The position numbers and the translations under genes are program-made. The notes beneath the pieces were generated by a model. It did no database searches, had not been told where the DNA came from, and saw only the letters and a program-made list of their open reading frames with translations. 64,000 nt of DNA from Halobacteria archaeon HArc-gm2 (lineage in GTDB: Archaea > Halobacteriota > Halobacteria > Halobacteriales > Haloarculaceae): positions 372,001 through 436,000 of the forward strand of contig JAOPKE010000003.1 of NCBI GenBank assembly GCA_025517465.1, given 5' to 3'. Shown here one piece after another: positions 62,341 to 64,000 of the stretch; the first letter of the stretch is position 1, and each line of letters begins with the position of its first letter.

Positions 62341-62422
62341 ATAGTGGTCGTTGTAAGCCCATACCGGCGTTCGACGCGGACGGTACCGGCGAACGACGGT
62401 AAAAAGTTACAACGACCACTAT
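62341..62422. mobile_element. MITE-like 82-bp inverted-repeat element
   Basis: Perfect 16-bp terminal inverted repeats, atagtggtcgttgtaa at 62341-62356 and its complement at 62407-62422, extend imperfectly inward (taccggcgttcg against taccgtcgttcg after complementing) to about 36 bp per arm. The element has no ORF. No target-site duplication is evident in the flanks. It looks like a miniature inverted-repeat element or abutted ends of an IS; the IS family is not known to me. Confidence 0.6.
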
Positions 62423-63064
62423 GAAACGAGTACGAGTTCTCGTTGCGCTCGTTCACGCGTGCACGCAATCAGGACCACTCCCATCATCGACGCGGGGAGA
62501 TCTGCGTCGAGCCCGTACCCCAGTTCTGGACCGGGACAGGCCCGGCGACCCACATCGCGGACGGGAACCGTACCTCCGGACGCTTCCGGCGTAAAGTCGG
62601 ACGAGCGTTCCCGAAAGTCACCCCGTGCGCTCGTGTGGCTGCCAGCCCACCCGGTAGCGGGCCAGGGCCCGGATGCCGATCCCTCGTTCCTCGGTACCAA
62701 TTCGAAGCTTCGAAGCGATCGAACCCGTTCGACGCGACGTCGAGCGTTCGACGAAGGAGAGTCTCGGAGTGTCGAGCGTCAGAGAACCGGGAAGGCGGCC
62801 AAAATCCCAGCGAATGCTCGATAGAAGGGTTCTCTGAGAGAAATTCTGTGTACACCGCGTTCCGAGCGAACAGAGGGGTGAATCGTATTTCGCTATATAG
62901 AATGTGAGTCACTGGCTACGTATCCGGACGGGCCGAGCTGTCGAGATCGGTCGATATAGTGCCCAGATCAGGCGATACCGAGCACCATTTATAAACAGAT
63001 CCAGCTTCTGTCGTCCAGCAGGTGAACCACCGGCGCCGTCGGCACACAAGCACAACCGTTTTGT

Positions 63065-63078
63065 TTAGGCTGGCCTAA
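63065..63078. promoter_or_regulatory. DtxR/iron-box-like operator overlapping the promoter
   Basis: The sequence ttaggctggcctaa is a perfect 6-2-6 dyad strongly resembling DtxR-family iron-regulator boxes (TTAGGnTnnCCTAA). It begins 27 nt before the ATG at 63092 and overlaps the only plausible TATA (gttttgttta, 63058-63067), so a bound repressor would block initiation. Haloarchaea use DtxR-type metal regulators (SirR/Idr). Confidence 0.55.
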
Positions 63079-63091
63079 TCGCCGGCAATCC

Positions 63092-63637
63092 ATGGAACTG
63101 ACGCGTCGAGACGTGCTCGGAGCGCTCTCCGCGGCCGGCGTCGGTTCCGTCAGCGGCTGCTCGGACCTGCTCGAGGACGGGGCAGCAGGTGAGAGCCCGA
63201 CCGAGGACGACCCCATCACGGACCACGACGTCGAGACGCTCGTCGCCCTGGCCGAGGTCGTCTATCCTTCCGGCGTGACGGAGATCGAGTCGTTCGTTCG
63301 CGAGTACTCCGTCGTGCGCGTCCGGGAGGACCCAACCTACGCCCGCGGCGTCGGCGAGACGGTGGCGCGACTCGACGATTACGTCGCGGAGTGGCACGAC
63401 GACGCGTACGCCGATCTATCTGCATCAGCGCGTGCGGACGTGCTGGAACAGATGGCCGTGGATACGGCCGATCCGGACCCGGACGGCGTCGCCGGCGAGC
63501 GGATCCGGTACTACCTCGTGAACGAGCTACTGTACGCCTTCTACGCGTCGCCCACGGGCGCCGGGCTGTTGGGCCTGGAGAATCCCCCGGGCCATCCCGG
63601 CGGGACGACGTCCTACCGGGAGGGGCCACATGAATAG
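63092..63637 (+). CDS. Gluconate 2-dehydrogenase subunit 3-like protein (exported lipoprotein)
   Basis: The 181-residue protein starts MELTRRDVLGALSAAGVGSV. The Tat motif TRRDVLG is followed by a lipobox-like SVSGCSD, so it is probably exported folded and lipid-anchored. The mature domain (DHDVETLVALAEVVYPSGVT; VREYSVVRV; YARGVGETVARLDD; NELLYAFYASPTGAGLLGLE; PPGHPGG) is characteristic of the small subunit of membrane GMC-type dehydrogenases. The next gene encodes that GMC subunit and overlaps it by 8 nt. The subunit is thought to escort and anchor the flavoprotein by piggyback Tat export. Probably repressed through the iron-box-like site upstream. Confidence 0.85.
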   Translation: MELTRRDVLGALSAAGVGSVSGCSDLLEDGAAGESPTEDDPITDHDVETLVALAEVVYPSGVTEIESFVREYSVVRVREDPTYARGVGETVARLDDYVAEWHDDAYADLSASARADVLEQMAVDTADPDPDGVAGERIRYYLVNELLYAFYASPTGAGLLGLENPPGHPGGTTSYREGPHE

Positions 63638-64000
63638 CCAGAACGGAGCCGATCTGGACCGGACGCCGGCTGACTCCCGCAGGTCGTCACCCGAGCCCGG
63701 TCGAACTGCGTTCGACCGGACGCCATCGGACCGCGTCGACGTCTGTATCGTCGGCGCTGGGCCGTCCGGCGCACTGATCGCGGCGGAGCTGTCAGCGGCG
63801 GGCCACGACGTCGTCGTCCTCGACGCCGGCCCCCGGTTCGACCCGGCGGACCGCGAAAACGAGATGGAGAACCACCTCCGGCCGGGGAACCCCGAGCCGC
63901 TGTGGGGGATGGGCGGCAAGCGGGACGCCTACAGCGCCACGGGCGACCACCACTACCCGCTGAACGCGGCCCGCGTCAAGGGCATCGGCGGGAGCACGCT
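63630..64000 (+). CDS. GMC-family oxidoreductase, 5' part (runs off window)
   Basis: The first 123 codons are visible. The ATG at 63630 overlaps the upstream stop by 8 nt. After a hydrophilic leader of about 35 residues comes the FAD-binding Rossmann motif VDVCIVGAGPSGALIAAELS, ending VVLDAGPRF, and then ARVKGIGGSTL, the start of the GMC signature 1. Without its own signal peptide it likely exports with its subunit 3 partner. Family members oxidise sugars, sugar acids or alcohols and pass electrons to the respiratory chain via a cytochrome, which could be encoded beyond the window. Substrate unknown. Confidence 0.88.
   Translation, partial: MNSQNGADLDRTPADSRRSSPEPGRTAFDRTPSDRVDVCIVGAGPSGALIAAELSAAGHDVVVLDAGPRFDPADRENEMENHLRPGNPEPLWGMGGKRDAYSATGDHHYPLNAARVKGIGGST

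Larger units (their letters stand above)
59853..63091. other. 3.2-kb gene desert of lower GC
   Basis: No ORF has convincing haloarchaeal codon bias or domain content. Sub-blocks: a high-GC repeat cluster (60132-60698); a very A/T-rich block (60830-61095) with long A/T runs and stops in all frames; then about 1.9 kb of medium-GC sequence with scattered palindromes, e.g. ttcgaagcttcgaa (62701-62714), tatcgc/gcgata (61639-61655), and an 82-bp inverted-repeat element (62341-62422). It may be an old integration site or degraded DNA. Small RNAs or very short genes cannot be excluded. Confidence 0.6.

Overview
The window is chromosomal DNA from a halophilic archaeon (class Halobacteria). The evidence is high GC with strong G/C preference at third codon positions, very acidic proteins (Asp/Glu-rich, Lys-poor), Tat-type signal peptides (RRSVLKS, RRRKYLT, SRRSYLRG), archaeal lipoboxes (MAGCSG), Bat-type HTH regulators, DUF7344-like winged-helix proteins, and TATA boxes about 25-33 nt upstream of start codons, as expected for leaderless transcripts. 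A bacterial-type NAD+ DNA ligase and a UvrC, both common in haloarchaea, are also present. No rRNA, tRNA, CRISPR array or intact insertion sequence was seen.

Layout. 1-1687: the 5' part of a secreted GH43-type glycosidase (runs off the left edge) and a decayed ricin-type lectin fragment. 1688-9981: 'MoxR island 1', an overlapping four-gene operon (transglutaminase/DUF4129, a small membrane protein, DUF58, a polytopic protein), an AN1 zinc-finger membrane protein and, on the opposite strand, a MoxR AAA+ ATPase. 10018-15831: a MazF/PemK-like toxin with a winged-helix partner, a VOC protein, a cytochrome P450, a zinc-ribbon membrane protein, a class V aminotransferase and two tandem four-helix membrane proteins. 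15984-24244: housekeeping and repair genes (ligA, a methyltransferase, an ABC-2 exporter, a PH-like membrane protein, uvrC). 24682-28410: three membrane-linked winged-helix proteins, one broken by a tetranucleotide repeat and one fused to extracellular calcium-binding repeats.

28782-49880 is a surface-glycan island: an asparagine-synthase-like enzyme, GlmS, a nucleotide-sugar dehydrogenase, four glycosyltransferase-type enzymes (GT2, DUF354, GT4-like, then a second GT2), a GT-C-like membrane protein, DUF1616, a YdjM-like hydrolase, a flippase with a long acidic repeat tail, and a polysaccharide deacetylase. Two paralogous Tat-exported beta-helix proteins flank its second half. GlmS would make glucosamine-6-P, the dehydrogenase a uronate sugar nucleotide, the transferases the glycan, and the flippase would translocate it. 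Deacetylase and beta-helix proteins probably modify or bind it outside.

50231-58618: two Bat-type regulators, then 'MoxR island 2' (DUF4129, small membrane protein, DUF58, polytopic protein, opposite-strand MoxR), bracketed by two paralogous His-rich lipoproteins. 59853-63091 is a 3.2-kb gene desert of lower GC with repeats and a MITE-like inverted repeat. 63092-64000 starts an exported dehydrogenase operon (gluconate-dehydrogenase subunit 3-like plus GMC oxidoreductase) behind a dyad resembling a DtxR-type iron box.

Functional names come from motif recognition by eye. No database search was run.
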